The translations under genes were made by a program, and so were the position numbers. A DNA stretch of 64,000 nucleotides from Stichopus chloronotus (lineage: Eukaryota > Echinodermata > Holothuroidea > Aspidochirotida > Stichopodidae). Within the stretch, counting starts at the first letter, position 1. Each line of letters begins with the position of its first letter. The DNA lies in the NCBI GenBank assembly GCA_021234535.1, contig CM037838.1:31535969-31599968 (forward strand). The letters are read 5' to 3'. The notes beneath the pieces were generated by a model. It was not told the origin of the DNA and did no database searches. It saw only the letters and a program-made list of their open reading frames with translations. Below are positions 32,601 to 46,299 of this stretch, one piece after another.

Positions 32601-35600
32601 TCTATTCTCCCAGTTTAATAGAACACTTCTGAAAATAGCAAATAGCACAACCAAGGCCTATTTTAACAATTGTCCATAAATACAGATATATTGCATTGAA
32701 AAGCAGGATACTGTTAATAAAATTGGTTACTGTCCCATAGAATATAGGAGTAGTTTAAAATGATGGTACAGCAACAAACTTAGTTTTGATATGTTTAAGA
32801 GCAAGTTAATCTAACCATTGTGGTGAAATTTCCATCCAGTTTACATGTGTGATTCTCTAGATGTTACCAATTGATGGTATCCCCTTTACAACCAAATGAG
32901 AACTTGAAGCAAGCTGTAGTGACATCATCTCCCCACATTGATAAAGAGTCTTGTTTTCTTCATTATTGAATGTATTATTTTGTCCTTGAAATCAGTAGGT
33001 GGTCAGCTTAAGTACTGGTTATGTGAAGGTCGCAAAACTCTCATAGCCCTCATACTTTTGCATTATGGCACTGTAGCAGTAGATATTGAAGTGTTACATT
33101 TGATGTAAAGATTAAAGTAAAACATAAAATGCTTTATCTATGTGGGGAGATGACATCACTCCTGCTTGCTTCAAGTTAACTGAGTGGTAACAAAATGTTG
33201 CAACTTCAACTGCTCATATCTCGGGAACAACACGTGGGAATTGAGAGGAAATTTCACTGTAATGGTTAGATTTACTTACTCTTCAACATATCAAAGCTAA
33301 ATTTTTGGCTGGACTATCCTTTCATATTAATCTGTTGAGGTATATGCATACTGTACAGTATACACCATGCAGCTGCATAGAAAACCTGTGTGGAAATGAA
33401 TTACAAGGACCTGTTGCACTGTGCATGTGCATGATATTTCTCTCACTGTATTGCATAATAACATCTCTGATGAAAATAACCAACTTTCCGATTTTTTCAC
33501 TGATATCCTGATTTTTGGCTCTAAAACATATGAATCTCCCTAATTTTGGGGACAGACAGGTTGGCTGGTTCATTTGCAAAACTGAATTAGAATTGGAATT
33601 AGAATTGGTTTACCATCATTGGTAGTGAAAATGTGAATCTAAAAGCTAAAACTTAACTTAATCTTGCTATTTTTTCAAGAGTGGAGTGGTTGTTAGTTGA
33701 GTTGATAAGATCTAAAATTGTATTGCTTTCAAAGGTTAAGTATGCTGAGTCTGTGTTGAAAAAGTTATTGATAGCCTCTGCTACTGTATTCTCTGCAGGC
33801 ATATTAATTCTACAGATTTAATCAAGAGGTGTTTGTGTTTAATCAAGAGGTGCCTGTGAGGTGTTTGTTCAAATATACTTGAGTAAGGGTTGTGAACCAG
33901 CTTTGCAGACATGTGTATCCAGATTTGAATTGGTAGATTGACTACATAATTAGGGGTGCACAGTTTTGGCATTTCAAAATCCGTCCAGAACTGGATTTGC
34001 CACATTTGTCAAAAATTTCCAGCCTAAAGTCCCTCCAGATTTACCATAGTTAGTGAAATGAAAGAACTCCAGAACCTTCTAGGTGGGATTATGTCTAGAT
34101 CTAGGTGATTTTCACACACATAAATATGGAATTCTAGTCTGTTTTGGGTGTGTGATTGAATGGTGTATGTAAAGTGATAAGAAACTTGTACAATGCCCCC
34201 AGGGGGTTAAGTTACAAGGGTGTTGTGCTCTGAGGGATATCATCTAGACCGTGTATTTTACAGTCTTGTAAAGTGCGACATGCAGCTCACTGAAAATTAG
34301 CAATTTGATTGTTTGATTTGTCTGATTTGACAAAAGTAAACTCTAAATTCAGGAGAATACATGCTTGTATTTATTTCTCCATAAAATTTGCAGTCATTAT
34401 CAATTTTCATTAACCATGCATCACTTTGAAAAAAAAATAAATACATTTTTAACCTTGGTAATCTTCAATCAATGTTGCTTTTACATTTACTTATTGAGAT
34501 TTTCATTGAAAAATCAGGTATGCAAAGTGGAGATACGCTTGCTAATAACAGTGCATGTGTCAGTCATTTGCTGATGAGTAATTTCATTGGTAGGAATTAT
34601 GCGAGGACATTATCCAATTGTCCAAGAACCACAATATGGGACTATGGAACAGTGTGCAGTTGTTGCATGTCATGTGAAATTTTCTGAAATTTTCCAAGTT
34701 TTAGTCATTGCCATTATATTTCATCATCAAATTTTTGATTTGTAAAGCTGATTTTAGTAGACAACTTACAGCATCGCTAATTCTCTTGGCTTTCTGGTTA
34801 TATATTTCTTTTTTTACTTTTTTCAATTTTTAAGAAACAGTACTACTCTTAACTGTTAATGTGGTTTGGTAACATTTGTCATTTCAGTTACAGTAACATG
34901 TATCTAAGATATATATTCACATTATGTTTATCTTACCATAATGTAGACATACTTCATACACCGAAGCTTACTATGAAAGTACCACAGTAATTTGCACTTC
35001 TTTGTGTGATGCTACTTCTCTGGATGTCAATTTAACACACCATATGATGTACTCATTTTTTTCAAGCCCTGTTTTTCCCTGTGATATGTTGAACATATAT
35101 ATAGAATTTCAGTATTTTTCTATTTGGTAAACATTTTAATTTGATAAGCTTTGTCTTGCTTCATTGGTCACCAATTTTAACTGTTTAGTACTGTGTATCA
35201 CTTTTACTTGTGAGTAATTTCATATCTTTGTCTGCTTTACCTTGCATTTTTGAATTGGGGAGGGAAGGTGACATTGAAGCACTTCAGCTGGTGAAAGTTT
35301 CTAACAAGGAGTAAAACCCCATTATTAAATAATATTGCTAGTAGCACAGCAATCCTACTGTAGTCCATGAATCTAATCCAGACTTGCAGTTAATTAAGTT
35401 TTATTTTAAGTTATCGCATATCTACTGTACAAACCCAGCACATCTGGCCGGCCTTGAGAAAAACCAGCCAGATACCAGATTTGCCACATAATTTTAATTA
35501 CATTGACTCTCTGCAAGTATTTGCAAATTGAATATCAAAAATAAAATGACTACTGAACATGTATTGTAATACTGTATTTACATTAAACTTCTCACTGATG

Positions 35601-35946
35601 TTGTTGAGTTGATACAAGCAGTGTGTCCTTCTTATGTTAGGCATCAATATTGCCAGTACAGAATTTCAAAGTTAGATTCTGTTTTCAGTGTTAATTTAGT
35701 ATCTTTGGATGCTGTATCATAGCACTTACAGTACAAGTACTTACAGATCTACTGTAAGTTATTCACTTAATGTAACTTTGTCTGTTTGCTTCAAAATTAT
35801 CACACACTTGCAGTGAAATTTTACAAAAGATAATTCACCCACATAATTACAAACTTTAAGAGCCTATCACTGTTAACTCAAAGTTAGGTCAGTTCTGCAA
35901 GACTGCACATTGAACATAATGTTTTTCACTCTGCCTAAGTTGACAG
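29666..35946. other. Intergenic, no gene recognised
   Basis: No frame with recognisable domain. Short local repeats: GTATTCTTACAGATG-type units at 29690-29780, and AGTAAG(A/G)CACAG/AAATAAGGCATAGCCC units at about 31005-31080. The last 2 kb should contain the promoter of FMO gene B; I see no clear core element. Confidence 0.45.
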
Positions 35947-38646
35947 AACTTGGAGCAGTGGACAATTCGAACACAATGAAGGTTGCTGTCATCGGTGCTG
36001 GTGCTAGTGGATTAACATCAGTCAAGGCATGTCTCGAGGAGGGTCTCCAACCAGTTTGCTTTGAAAAGACCAATGCCATCGGAGGCCTCTGGCGTTACAA
36101 GGAAAATGACAAGTTTCCAAACTTGGCGTGTGTGTTTAAGTCTACAGTTATCAATACATCAAAGGAGACTATGTCATTTAGTGACTTCCCACCACCGACT
36201 GACTTTCCAAATTTCATGCACAATTCATTGGTCTTCCAGTACCTGAATATGTACGCAGAAAAATTTGGTGTTATGGACTACATTCGATTCAACAGCTCGG
36301 TGGTGTCCGTGAGGGAACACCAAGATGGTGATGGAAGATGGAATGTGGAAGTCAAGAATGAGACCAATGGTGACATTGAGACAAACGTCTTTGATGCAGT
36401 CATGGTGTGTGTCGGTCACCATGCCAACCCTTATTACCCAACTTTTGCTGGTTTGGAGGAATTCCAGGGGAAAGCCATCCATACCCATGATTACAGAAAA
36501 CCTGGCATGTTTGAAGACCAGAAGGTCTTAGTGGTCGGCATCGGGAATTCTGCAGGTGATGCTGCTGCAGACTTAAGCCGAATTGCATCTAAGGTATGTG
36601 TTGTTTTTTTTAACTGCATTCTACTTTGATATTTGTAGTTAGCTGATCTATGTCAGAAACAAGAAAATTGTCCCTCCATGCTTAACTTTTATTCATTTAT
36701 GTGATGTGAGGCTTTGTATGTGCAGATCTGGGAGTATGTCTAGAAGTAGTTATCTCTTCAAACACTGTGGCATAAATTAATTTTTTCATGCTGGGTGAAA
36801 GGACAGAGACAGATAATAGCAATAAGGATTACTTTTTGGCAGGTGCTGCTGCTTTGAACAATATTAATTTACTGTTACTGTAAAGCTGGAATATAGTATG
36901 AGTTGAAAATGGGTCACATTTTGTCTTTTAAAGTCAAATTCTGCAGAATGTGTTGTAGTCACTATAATGAAATATTGTTTAGACCCCATTTCTGCATACA
37001 GTACATGAATTATCCATATCCATGCTTTAGTCTGTTTGATTTTATGGAATGGTCATTGATGGCTAAACTTTCTTAGAGAGTGTTAATTTTGTAGAGCCAA
37101 GAAAAATGTTGAAACAATTTTCTTATTCAAATATCTGGAAGAATGCATAGTTCTCTTTCATATTTTGTGACAGTTGATCTTTTCCCCTACTTTCTCTTCC
37201 CTGAAACACTGACAAAGAGCAAAGGTATGTTGACCAGGTGATTGCCAGTACAACTGGTATTCCAGCTTTAGCAACCAAAAACCATTATTTGTATTCCACA
37301 TTTTTCAAATGTTCTTGTCAATTTAGACTTGTTATCCTATGTAAAGGTTGCAAGTGACAATGATTTACCCTATAGCTGCTCTATAACAGTTTATTCTGCA
37401 TTATTTTTTTTACATGGTCCCCTCTGCTTTGGTCAGTTGTACATTCTGTATTGATAGAGGTACTAGGAGGCAGTCCACTGTGTAGTGAACACTACCAGAG
37501 AGTGGTCAATCTCAAATTTTTCTTTAACCAATTTTGTGTATAGGGTGATTTCTAACCATCTCTTTTTGCACTGTGAAAATGTTGCTTGACGTCCATCTGC
37601 ACAGTTTGTACTACTACAGTACAGGCCGCCTTTCAAATTAATTTCAATTATTTGGTTCTTATTTTCTGCATCTGTTTCATTTGTTCACTCAGGTCTACTT
37701 GAGTACAAGGAGGGGCGCATGGCTGACCTGCCGAACAGGAAAGGGGGGCATACCTTTCGATTTAACCTTCAGCAGGTTTTTGACATTTTTTCCCAAGAGT
37801 GTGGTCAACAATATTATTGAGAATGATTTTCAGAAGGCTCTGGATCACAACCTCTATGGCTTACGACCAAATCACCGCCCACTGAGTGCCCACATTACAG
37901 TGAATGATGACCTGCCATCCCAAATTATCAGTGGCAAAGTTATTATAAAATCAAACATCAAAAGGTTTTGGGCAAATAGTGTGGAATTTGATGACGGCTC
38001 CAGGGAGGATATTGATGCAGTTATTTTTGGGACGGGGTACATTATTGATTTTCCTTTTCTCCAAGATGTGAATTCTCAGAATAATCAGGTTTCTCTTTAT
38101 AAGTATGTGTTTTCTCCCGATGTTTCCCACCCCTCATCCTTGGCTATCATTGGCTTAGTGCAGCCCTTTGGGTCCACTATCCCCATTGCTGAAATTCAGG
38201 CCCGTTGGTCAGTGAGAGTGTTCAAGGGTCTTGCCCATCTACCCAGTAAGAGTAAAATGCTTAGAGATATCGCTTTTAAAAAGCAGGCGATAAAGGACAG
38301 ATATGTAGACTCCCAACGACACACAATTCAGGTTGATTTTCTATCTTACATGGATGAAGTGGCCACAGAGTTTGGTGTAAAACCTGATTTGTGGGGTACA
38401 TTCATGCAAGATCCTAAATTTTGGTGGAGGCTCATGTTTGGACCATCACTAAGCTACCAGTATCGTCTCCAAGGCCCAGGAAAGTGGCATGGGGCCAGGG
38501 ATGCTCTTGAAACCTACTGGGATAGAGTGATAGCACCATTCAATACAAGACATGTTGATGGCCCCAAAGAGCCTGCATCTGGCTGGTCAAAGAGAGTGGT
38601 AATTGCATTGTTAATTGTATTAGCCGCCTACTGGTTTCTTAATTGA
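35947..38646 (+). CDS. Flavin-containing monooxygenase, gene B (two exons, intact)
   Basis: Class B FMO; uses NADPH and O2 on a bound FAD to oxygenate soft N and S nucleophiles, normally at the ER membrane. Coding exons are 35976-36593 (206 codons) and 37693-38646 (317 codons plus TGA), joined in phase 0 over a 1099-bp intron; 523 residues, normal length. Visible: GAGASG (7-12, FAD), signature F163-x-G-xxx-H169-xxx-Y173, GIGNSA (188-193, NADPH; final Ala typical of NADP-preferring folds), GTGY in place of ATGY, and a C-terminal hydrophobic anchor (VVIALLIVLAAYWFLN). I chose ATG 35976 because a good acceptor (TTGACAG, exon from 35947) lies after the other in-frame ATG at 35919, and the family starts just before the FAD strand. 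Clear paralogue of gene A in opposite orientation. Confidence 0.95.
35976..36593 (+). CDS. FMO gene B, coding exon 1
   Basis: MKVAVIGAGASG through the NADPH site to SRIASK; donor AAG/GTATGT. Phase 0. Confidence 0.94.
37693..38646 (+). CDS. FMO gene B, exon 2
   Basis: Acceptor TTGTTCACTCAG; starts VYLSTRRGAW and runs open to TGA at 38644-38646. Contains the GTGY motif and the C-terminal membrane anchor. Confidence 0.95.
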   Translation, partial: VYLSTRRGAWLTCRTGKGGIPFDLTFSRFLTFFPKSVVNNIIENDFQKALDHNLYGLRPNHRPLSAHITVNDDLPSQIISGKVIIKSNIKRFWANSVEFDDGSREDIDAVIFGTGYIIDFPFLQDVNSQNNQVSLYKYVFSPDVSHPSSLAIIGLVQPFGSTIPIAEIQARWSVRVFKGLAHLPSKSKMLRDIAFKKQAIKDRYVDSQRHTIQVDFLSYMDEVATEFGVKPDLWGTFMQDPKFWWRLMFGPSLSYQYRLQGPGKWHGARDALETYWDRVIAPFNTRHVDGPKEPASGWSKRVVIALLIVLAAYWFLN

Positions 38647-38699
38647 TCATGATTTCATCGGAAATATTAAACTCCAGATTTGTAGCCGGGTTAGATTGG

Positions 38700-39600
38700 G
38701 CCAACATGGAAAGAAAGGGGGCAAACCCTACGGCAGATGCAGTTTCATAATGTTATCTTTCTTTCCTTCACTCCAAAAATTATAAGGGTTATAAAGTTAT
38801 ACTCCCCCACTTTTTAACCACTGACCTTTCAATCTCTTGTTAAAGAAGCAGTGCTTGCTCTGTCAGTAGTCTTTCAAAACTTAAGGAAGTAGCCTTGTTC
38901 CTTAACAAATCTGCAGGCTATACTTCAAATACCACCATTTTACTGTAGACACAAAGTTGTATTTTTGAATTTACTTTTTAATTAGGAAATCCAGATGGTT
39001 TCTTTATTCATTGAGTTATACCTGCCTCTGTGTCTATATCTTTGTGTGTTGCACGGGCATGGATCCATCTCCAAGGTGGGGGGACTTCTACAGTATTTGC
39101 AAATCACCACCCTGGAGGAGAGAAAAGAATGAAATTTGAAGGTGTCTACTTGGCAAATTGTGCAATATTTGAGCACAATCCAGTGTTTAAAATGTAGTGT
39201 CAATTTGCAATCTATATATGGTATGTTATTTGTATTCAATATTCTATATTATAGCCATTCATCAGTTTTTTAATTTTGAAAAAGCGGGCAGACTTTTTGA
39301 AGATGTGATCCCTTCCATAAGAATGAGGGTACATGCCCCCAGTACTTCCCATGATTCATGCTCATTGTCTGTAGATCTGTTCACTCAGTTTTCATGAAGT
39401 TAAGAGTAGACTGATGAGATGGACGTGATAATCATCTTGGGTTCAGCAATTTTGGTGTCAGGAACGAGAGACGGAAACTATGTCGGGTTTTGTAAACCTC
39501 AGGAAACATGAAAGAGTTAACACACAGTGATAAAGTACTTTATATTGGTTTCAACGATAATTGTAGCCGTTACATTTATGCTAGCATATGTGTGGGTGTG
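38700..39600. other. FMO gene B 3' flank, no gene
   Basis: 3' UTR and flank; no clear coding potential. Nothing else stands out. Confidence 0.5.
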
Positions 39601-39619
39601 TATGGGTGTATGTATGTTT

Positions 39620-42600
39620 GTGATGCCTACCTCGTAAACACAATACCACAAGAAGGGAAGCTTGGACAGATCTCAAATGTGATATGTAGGTCTACCTCAT
39701 TGAGTGCAAGATACCTTTTTTGTGGCAGTCAAAGGTCATTTAGGGTCAGAAGGGGTCAAATTTCTAAAACCTTGTAAAACACGATATCTCAAGAAGGGAA
39801 GCTTGGACAGATCTCATACGTTGAGTGTGTTGGTGTACCTTATTGAGTACAAGAAGCCAATTTTTTGTGGTGAAGTTCAAAGTTCATTTAGGCTCAACAA
39901 GGGTCAAATTGTGGAAATGTTATAAACACGATATCTCAAGAAGGAAACTTGGACAGATCTTATGTGATATGTAGGTGTCTTGTATTTAGTACAAGGAACC
40001 TACTGCTTGTGGTGGTCAAAGGTCATTGTAGGTCAACAGAGGTCAAGTTGTGAAAACCTTGTAAACACAATATCTCAAGAAGCAAGCTTGGACATCTCAA
40101 GAGGAAAGCTTGGACTGATCTCATATTTAGTATTAAGGTGTACTTTATTAAATAAAAGTAGCTTTTTGTTTGTGGTGGAGGTCAAAGGTCATTGGGGTCA
40201 ACGGGGTCAAATTGTCAAAAGCTTGTAAACAAGAACTAAAGCTTTGACAGATCTCTTGTTTGGTATGTAGGTAAACAATCGAAACCACAATGCCTTTTCG
40301 CTTTCTGGTTTCATTTTGGAAGGTCAAATCCATGCAGTTATGTCGGTGTATATCTGATGCTGTGCTTGTAAGCATGATTCCTCTAGAAGTTCTTCATGTC
40401 ACACGTGGTGTGTGGGTTGATCACACTGAGTGGATGATCCCTATTGATTTTGATGGAAGTCAAAGGTCATTTTAGGCCACTGGAGGTCAAAACTATGAAA
40501 ACTTTGTAAACAATTTAAAGAACGATGACTGTGGGGCATCTAGTATTGTAACATATGGATTTGCCTTATATAGTAGATTATCCCTTTAGATTTTCGTGCA
40601 GGTCAAAGGTTATTTGAAGTCACTTGAGGTTATTATGAATCGCAAATCCCTGTTGGCTTTCTGGTTCAAGATACTACTGTAGAATTGTTGATGAGAAGAC
40701 TAACAATCTATTTTTCTTCAACATTTGTTGTGAATCTTGGTTACTATGTGCTGAGATAGTCACGTACAGAAATACAAAAGTCTAGTCTTTCTAACTGCTG
40801 ACACGTGATCAGTGTCTCTTATACATGACAGCGTGAAGAAATTTCTATTTTCAGAAAATGTGTCCATCAAGATGCTGCTAAGAACCCAGAAAATGTACTT
40901 TTGATGCATTTAGGTTACATTGTAAAAATCCAGATGTTGAGATATTTTCCGGTAAAGTTTTGCACTTGCGGTAATATATTAATTTATTTATTTTTAATAT
41001 ACCATCCTGATTTGATCATAAAACAATAAACAATATCTTCGTTAATGACCAATATACATTTAACAATTCATTTCTCGCTGGGGGGGGGGGGGGGGGACTA
41101 TGGAGAGGGGTCTAAGCAGTAAGGTGGCCTTTTCCCTCCCCTTTCAGAAATTATTCATGCCGTCAGGTAGCCTTAGATGCAGTCTGGTGCAACTTACATT
41201 TTGCATTTATTGAAGTCTTTTTGCATTTATTGAAGTCTCGGTCACTTGCGTCAGCAGTCAGGTTGTCGTTTGTGTGATACTTGCTTGGGTCCGCTCTAAC
41301 TCAACAGGGAACTTTGAATGAAAGTCAAACTTGGGATGTAGGTTCACCATATTGAGAAGGTGTGCCCTAACGTTTTTGGTGGAAATGAAAGGTCGTCTGG
41401 GGACCCTGAGGCAAAACGTTATGTTTCTGTGACACTTGCTTGGGTACGCTGTAACTCAATAGGGGACAGTCGAATGAAAGTCAAACTTGGTATGTGGGTC
41501 TGCCATATTACCGTATCGTTTTTGGTGGAGGTCAAAGGTCATTTGGGGCACTAGGAGGCTACAGTCTGAAAACCTACTTAACAGGATATCGCCAGTTATA
41601 TAGCTTGAACAAGGTTTATACTTGGCGTATGTATGCATTATGGTGGTAGTGTCTCTGGGGTGTTCAAGATTTTAGGGTCCAAATGGGCTGTATGCATTAT
41701 GGTGGTGGTGTCTCGGGGTGTTCAAGATTTTAGGGTCCCAATGGGCTGTATGGAACACGATTTAGTAAGCTTTTTTGACGAGTTTTTATGAGTGCCAATA
41801 GTGTTAAGTCGAAAGACTATGGGATTCGATTTAGGACTTGATCGAGGTTGGGGGGTGGCGCTTTTGTCGATTTGTCGTAGAACCAAAACGGGCCAGTCGA
41901 CCCCCTTCCCGCGTACGGGGCAGATATGATTCCTCCTCTTATAGTGACTGCTTGATCAAAGTGTATCATCCCGGAGTCTCGGAAGTTGATACATGTAGGG
42001 ATTTTGATAACCTGCGGGTTTACTTGTAATTTGACGAAACTTTTTGATTCTATATCGAAGGCTGGAGGCATCTATCCATAGCGATGTATGTGTGTCTGTG
42101 ACGCTGTTGTAAATGCAATATGTCAAGAAGGGTAACCGTGACTGATCTCATACGTGGTGTGTAGGTTGGCCATACTTAGTAAATGATCGCTATTGTTTTT
42201 GGTTGAGGTCAAACGTCATTTGAGGTCACCAGAATTCAAACTGTAAAAACCTTGTAAACAGAGTATTTCCAGAAGGGTAAACTTGGCTGATCTCATAATT
42301 ACTGTGTGGGTTGGCCATTCTAAGTAGATGTACCCTATCGCTTTTGGTGGAGGTCAAAGGTCATTTGATGTCTCCAGAGGTCAAAATTAGAAAACCTTGT
42401 AAACACAATGTCTTAAGGAAGCAACCTTGACTGATCTCATAGTGGGTTGTTCATACTAAGCCGAAGATCCCTATTGTTTTTTGGAGGACAAAGGTCGTTT
42501 GAGGTCATCAGGGGGCCAAATTGTGAAAACCTTGTAAACAAAATGTCTTAAGAAGGATCACCTTGACTTTCATACTTAGTGTTTTAATTGGCCATTCTAT

Positions 42601-43270
42601 GTAGATACTTCCTGTTGTTTTTGTTGGAGTTCAAATGTTATTTGAGGTACTAGAGGTAAAACCCTAAAAACGTAAATTCAATATCTCCAGCAGGGTAACC
42701 TGACTGATCTCATATGTACTGTAGTTTGTAGGTTAGCATACTAAGAAGATGATCCCACTTGATTTGGTGGAGGTCAAAGGTTATTTGTGGTCAATGACCT
42801 TTCACATCCACCAAAGACAAGTTTCCGAACCTTGTAAACACTATATCTAAAGAAGGATAACTGTAATCCATACCTATCTTGTTGATTGTTCATATTGAGT
42901 CCGTATTCATGTTTTTGGTGGAAGTCAAATGTCATTTAGAGTTACCAGAGGTCAAAGAGTCAAAATTATGTAAACTATTATCTCAAAAAGAGAAATGGTG
43001 AGAGACCTCATACTATTCATGTCAATTGCGCATATTGGTTTGCTTGAGGTCAAAGGTCATTTGATGTCACCACAAGTCAAAATCTTGTAAACTTTTTAAC
43101 TCAAGGAGGGTAACTGTGAGGGATTTCATACTTAGCATGTGCATTGCCCATATTGAATAGATAATTTCCTTCAATTTTTGTAAGTTTATGTGTTAAGAGA
43201 CGGTGAAAGGTCATTCTGGGTCAAAAGCTTGTTACCATGTTTCAAGAAGAATAAACTCCAATCGATTTCA
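39620..43270 (+). repeat. Diverged tandem array, unit about 135-150 bp, carrying DR1-like motifs
   Basis: Repeating modules: (A)ACCTTGTAAACACAATAT, CTCAAGAAGG, CTTGGACAGATCTCATA, TTTTTGGTGGAGGTCAAAGG and TCATTTGAGGTCA. They occur at about 39640, 39780, 39930, 40065, then more loosely to 43250. Four exact AGGTCAAAGGTCA motifs occur at 40179-40191, 41529-41541, 42351-42363 and 43047-43059, with one-mismatch copies at 40600 and 42771. A related isolated copy lies at about 44990-45120. The array begins about 1 kb downstream of FMO gene B. Confidence 0.82.
41633..41755 (+). repeat. Direct duplication of about 60 bp
   Basis: TATGCATTATGGTGGTAGTG through GTTCAAGATTTTAGGGTCC and ATGGGCTGTATG is present twice back to back with few differences, a recent duplication inside the older array. 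Confidence 0.85.
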
Positions 43271-43299
43271 TACTTGTCATGTGGCTAATTTATGTTTGT

Positions 43300-46020
43300 T
43301 ATAATGTAACCATATACGGCCAGGAATCTCTAAGCCTTTTGGCTTTCTGGTTACACGGAATGTTTGGTTATGTCAGAATATATTCCTGCTATACCGCTAG
43401 AAATTTCAGTGCTCATGAAGGGAGGGAATAAACCTTGTCAGCAACCACGAAAGGTCGCGGGGTACACTGTAATACATGACTCCATTCCTTTCGCCCCAAG
43501 TTCTTGCATGATCGTGAGGTAGAACGACTACTCAATGGTCTTATTGTAAGGTCGGTAGTAAACCAGCCAAGTATTGACATGTTTAGCTTACGGAACAACC
43601 CAAGCGCTAATGTAACAGCCCCACCTATTAGTCGAATTAGGGCCACTGAACTTGTTCATGATGAGGTGTATTTTGGGATACGGTGTAAGCTACGAAGTTA
43701 GTCATTTGAGAGTAAGAAAGTAGCATTGATTTTTTTTTTTTAGGCTAAAATTGACGTTTGTGCTGGAAATACCATAGTGCATCATGTTTTTGTCGTCAAA
43801 TGTGTAGCTATAATTTGATTTTATTCTTCTCGATGAAGAGTGCCATTATCATGATATTTGAGGTACGTATGTTTCATCAGCTTGTAGGTGTATGTTAGTT
43901 ACTTCTGACTTGCTATGGGCTGAAAACTACAGACATAGAGTTGACAATAATAAAGACAAGTTGCCGTTGTAGATGTAATATTTGCAAATGAAGGGGTATC
44001 GTTCGGAGTGCCTAAAAGAAAAGACAAACTGCGATGACAGCTCCAAAACAACTTTGGTTTTACAGAAAGAAATAGTTGAATGAATCTACTTTGTTCATAC
44101 CAAAAAGTAAATTTATGAACAGCGAAAGCTTGTGCCTGACATTGCAGTAAATTATGACCATCAAATATGGACAAATCATTTTACAATTGTGACATCATGG
44201 CCATGATGAATTGCTTTAAACAATGTTCAATTATGATAATACTTAAATTTTTTTCTGACTTGTTTTTTTTTTCTTCATTTTAAGATAATCGCAAAAGGTG
44301 TCCTTTTGATACATTGTGAAAACCATATTGAATTTTATAATTATTGTTCATTACTAAAACCATATGGAATTGGAAGTTTTAAGAATAAAGTCTTTATCTT
44401 TGACATGGAAGACGGAATTACAGACTGACCGTGTTTTGTGTATACATGTAATTCCACAGATGTCTCGATACTTGTAATCCTTGATCCTTGCTAACAAAGA
44501 GGTTACAATCGCAGCAGGTATAGCGCACGTATACCATGATGACTAGAGCGTTGAATTTAACCATGAATCCTAAAATATACTCATACAGACCGTATGCAGG
44601 ATTTCGCAAATGGTGTTCGTTTTGGTTGGCGAGCTTTGTCGTCGCTTAAAAAGTACGCTAAACTACCATTTCCTCATAGCACCATTAAATAGTTCACTTA
44701 ATTGGAATTTTTTTAAGAACAAAAGACAAATGTTTTGTCTTAGGAAGGATCTACAACATAAAAAAACAAAGAATGGTATTTATATTTTAAAAATTAAATC
44801 ACCAAACCACTTTCAAAGTCTGTGACTGAAAGGATCTAACCCTCTCCTATGACCAAACCCCGATGCCAATGGCCTAAAACTCTCTAGGTACCTAGAAAAA
44901 TGTTAATCATCTTGGAAGTGTAGTGCTGAATCCCTTTCCATAACTTAGCTTGGAAGTCAAGATGGCCATCAACTTTGCGAATTTCATCCTGACAGCCGTC
45001 AAACTTGGTACATAGATGTCCCGTATTAAGAGAGATCCTAGTGTTTTTGGTGGGTTCAAAGGTCACCAGAGGTCACACTGAAGTTTGTTAACGCAATATC
45101 TCGAGATACACATCATAGAGACATTTTTTATACTTCGTATATGGAATGTATATATCAAGTAAAAGAGCTTTATTGTTTTAGGTCGTTAAAAACTTTGTTA
45201 ATATAACATCTTTAGATGGAGCTGATCGAAATATTAATTTGTAGCATGTTACTTTCAACATAGAGTAACAGATCCATCGTTATGTTTTTGAGTGTTGTTT
45301 TTTTTCTTTCAAACTTCTGTTTCAATATGCAGCATATTCTTTTTCTTTCAAAACAGACACTATTTTTTACCGTTGTAAAATATTTGTTTGAAATACTTAA
45401 AACATATAACAATTTTGTTTTTCGTCTTTAAAATTTTTGTTTTACAATTTTTTAAACAAGAAACAACTTAAACTTGAAAATTTAACGAAAACAGAACAGC
45501 GTTTATTTATATGCTCCATGGTATATGAAGAGGGTCATATCTTTAGTGTCATATTTTGAGAAGGGGAGCGCGGGGGTCTGAAGGTCCAAAATTCAGTTTT
45601 GTGATGTTTGTGATGTTTGATGTACCTAATTAAGAGGGTATTTTGATATGGGGTACAGCATCAGATGAGTGATTGCCGGCAATAAGAGACGGGTCTAAGG
45701 GAGGGGTTGTTCATGTCTTCTGTATTTGAGGTCTCATGCTTGGGATATTTACACTCCGGGGTATAAATAAGCTACGAGGGCATGTTTACAAAATGTAAAA
45801 ATGAAAATGAAAAAGTGAAAATGTGGAGGTGATAGAAATTTAAGCATCAAGAAGTTTATTATACAGAAACCACACAAATGAGCTGTGAGAAATGTAAAAG
45901 AGGTACCACATGTAATTCAAACACTGTCAAATTAAAATTGTGTTTTGATTAAGCCGGAGTGTGCCCTAGCAAGTCGGTCGGTACCTTGTTGTGTAATTTT
46001 AATCAGCAATCCTAAATTCG
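43300..46020. other. No gene recognised
   Basis: AT-rich with scattered copies of the FMO-flanking repeat (GGTTCAAAGGTCACCAGAGG near 45053). No supported exon. Confidence 0.45.
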
Positions 46021-46026
46021 ATTTCG

Positions 46027-46299
46027 CTTTTACATGTTTCGTACAGAGAGAAACGCTGTACAATGTTATTATTATTGTGAACATATCGACGTTGACTGAG
46101 AGTGCGCCGTTCGTTTCTCAAATTTAAGAATACATTAACATGGTACAGTTTCATATCAGTATGCCAGAGAAAAAATATCAACATGTTACATTTAAATAAC
46201 AATATGCTAGAGAAAAATATCAACAGTTTACGTTCGAATAACAGTGTGTCAAGAGCATCTATGGTTTGTGTTTGTCGTGAACATGTTGTTGGCGTTTCC
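46027..46299 (+). repeat. Left inverted repeat of Penelope-like element
   Basis: About 270 bp, from CTTTTACATGTTTCGTACAG to GTGAACATGTTGTTGG. It matches the reverse complement of 48731-48998 with only scattered differences. It contains internal ATATCAACATGTTAC-type subrepeats. Confidence 0.88.
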
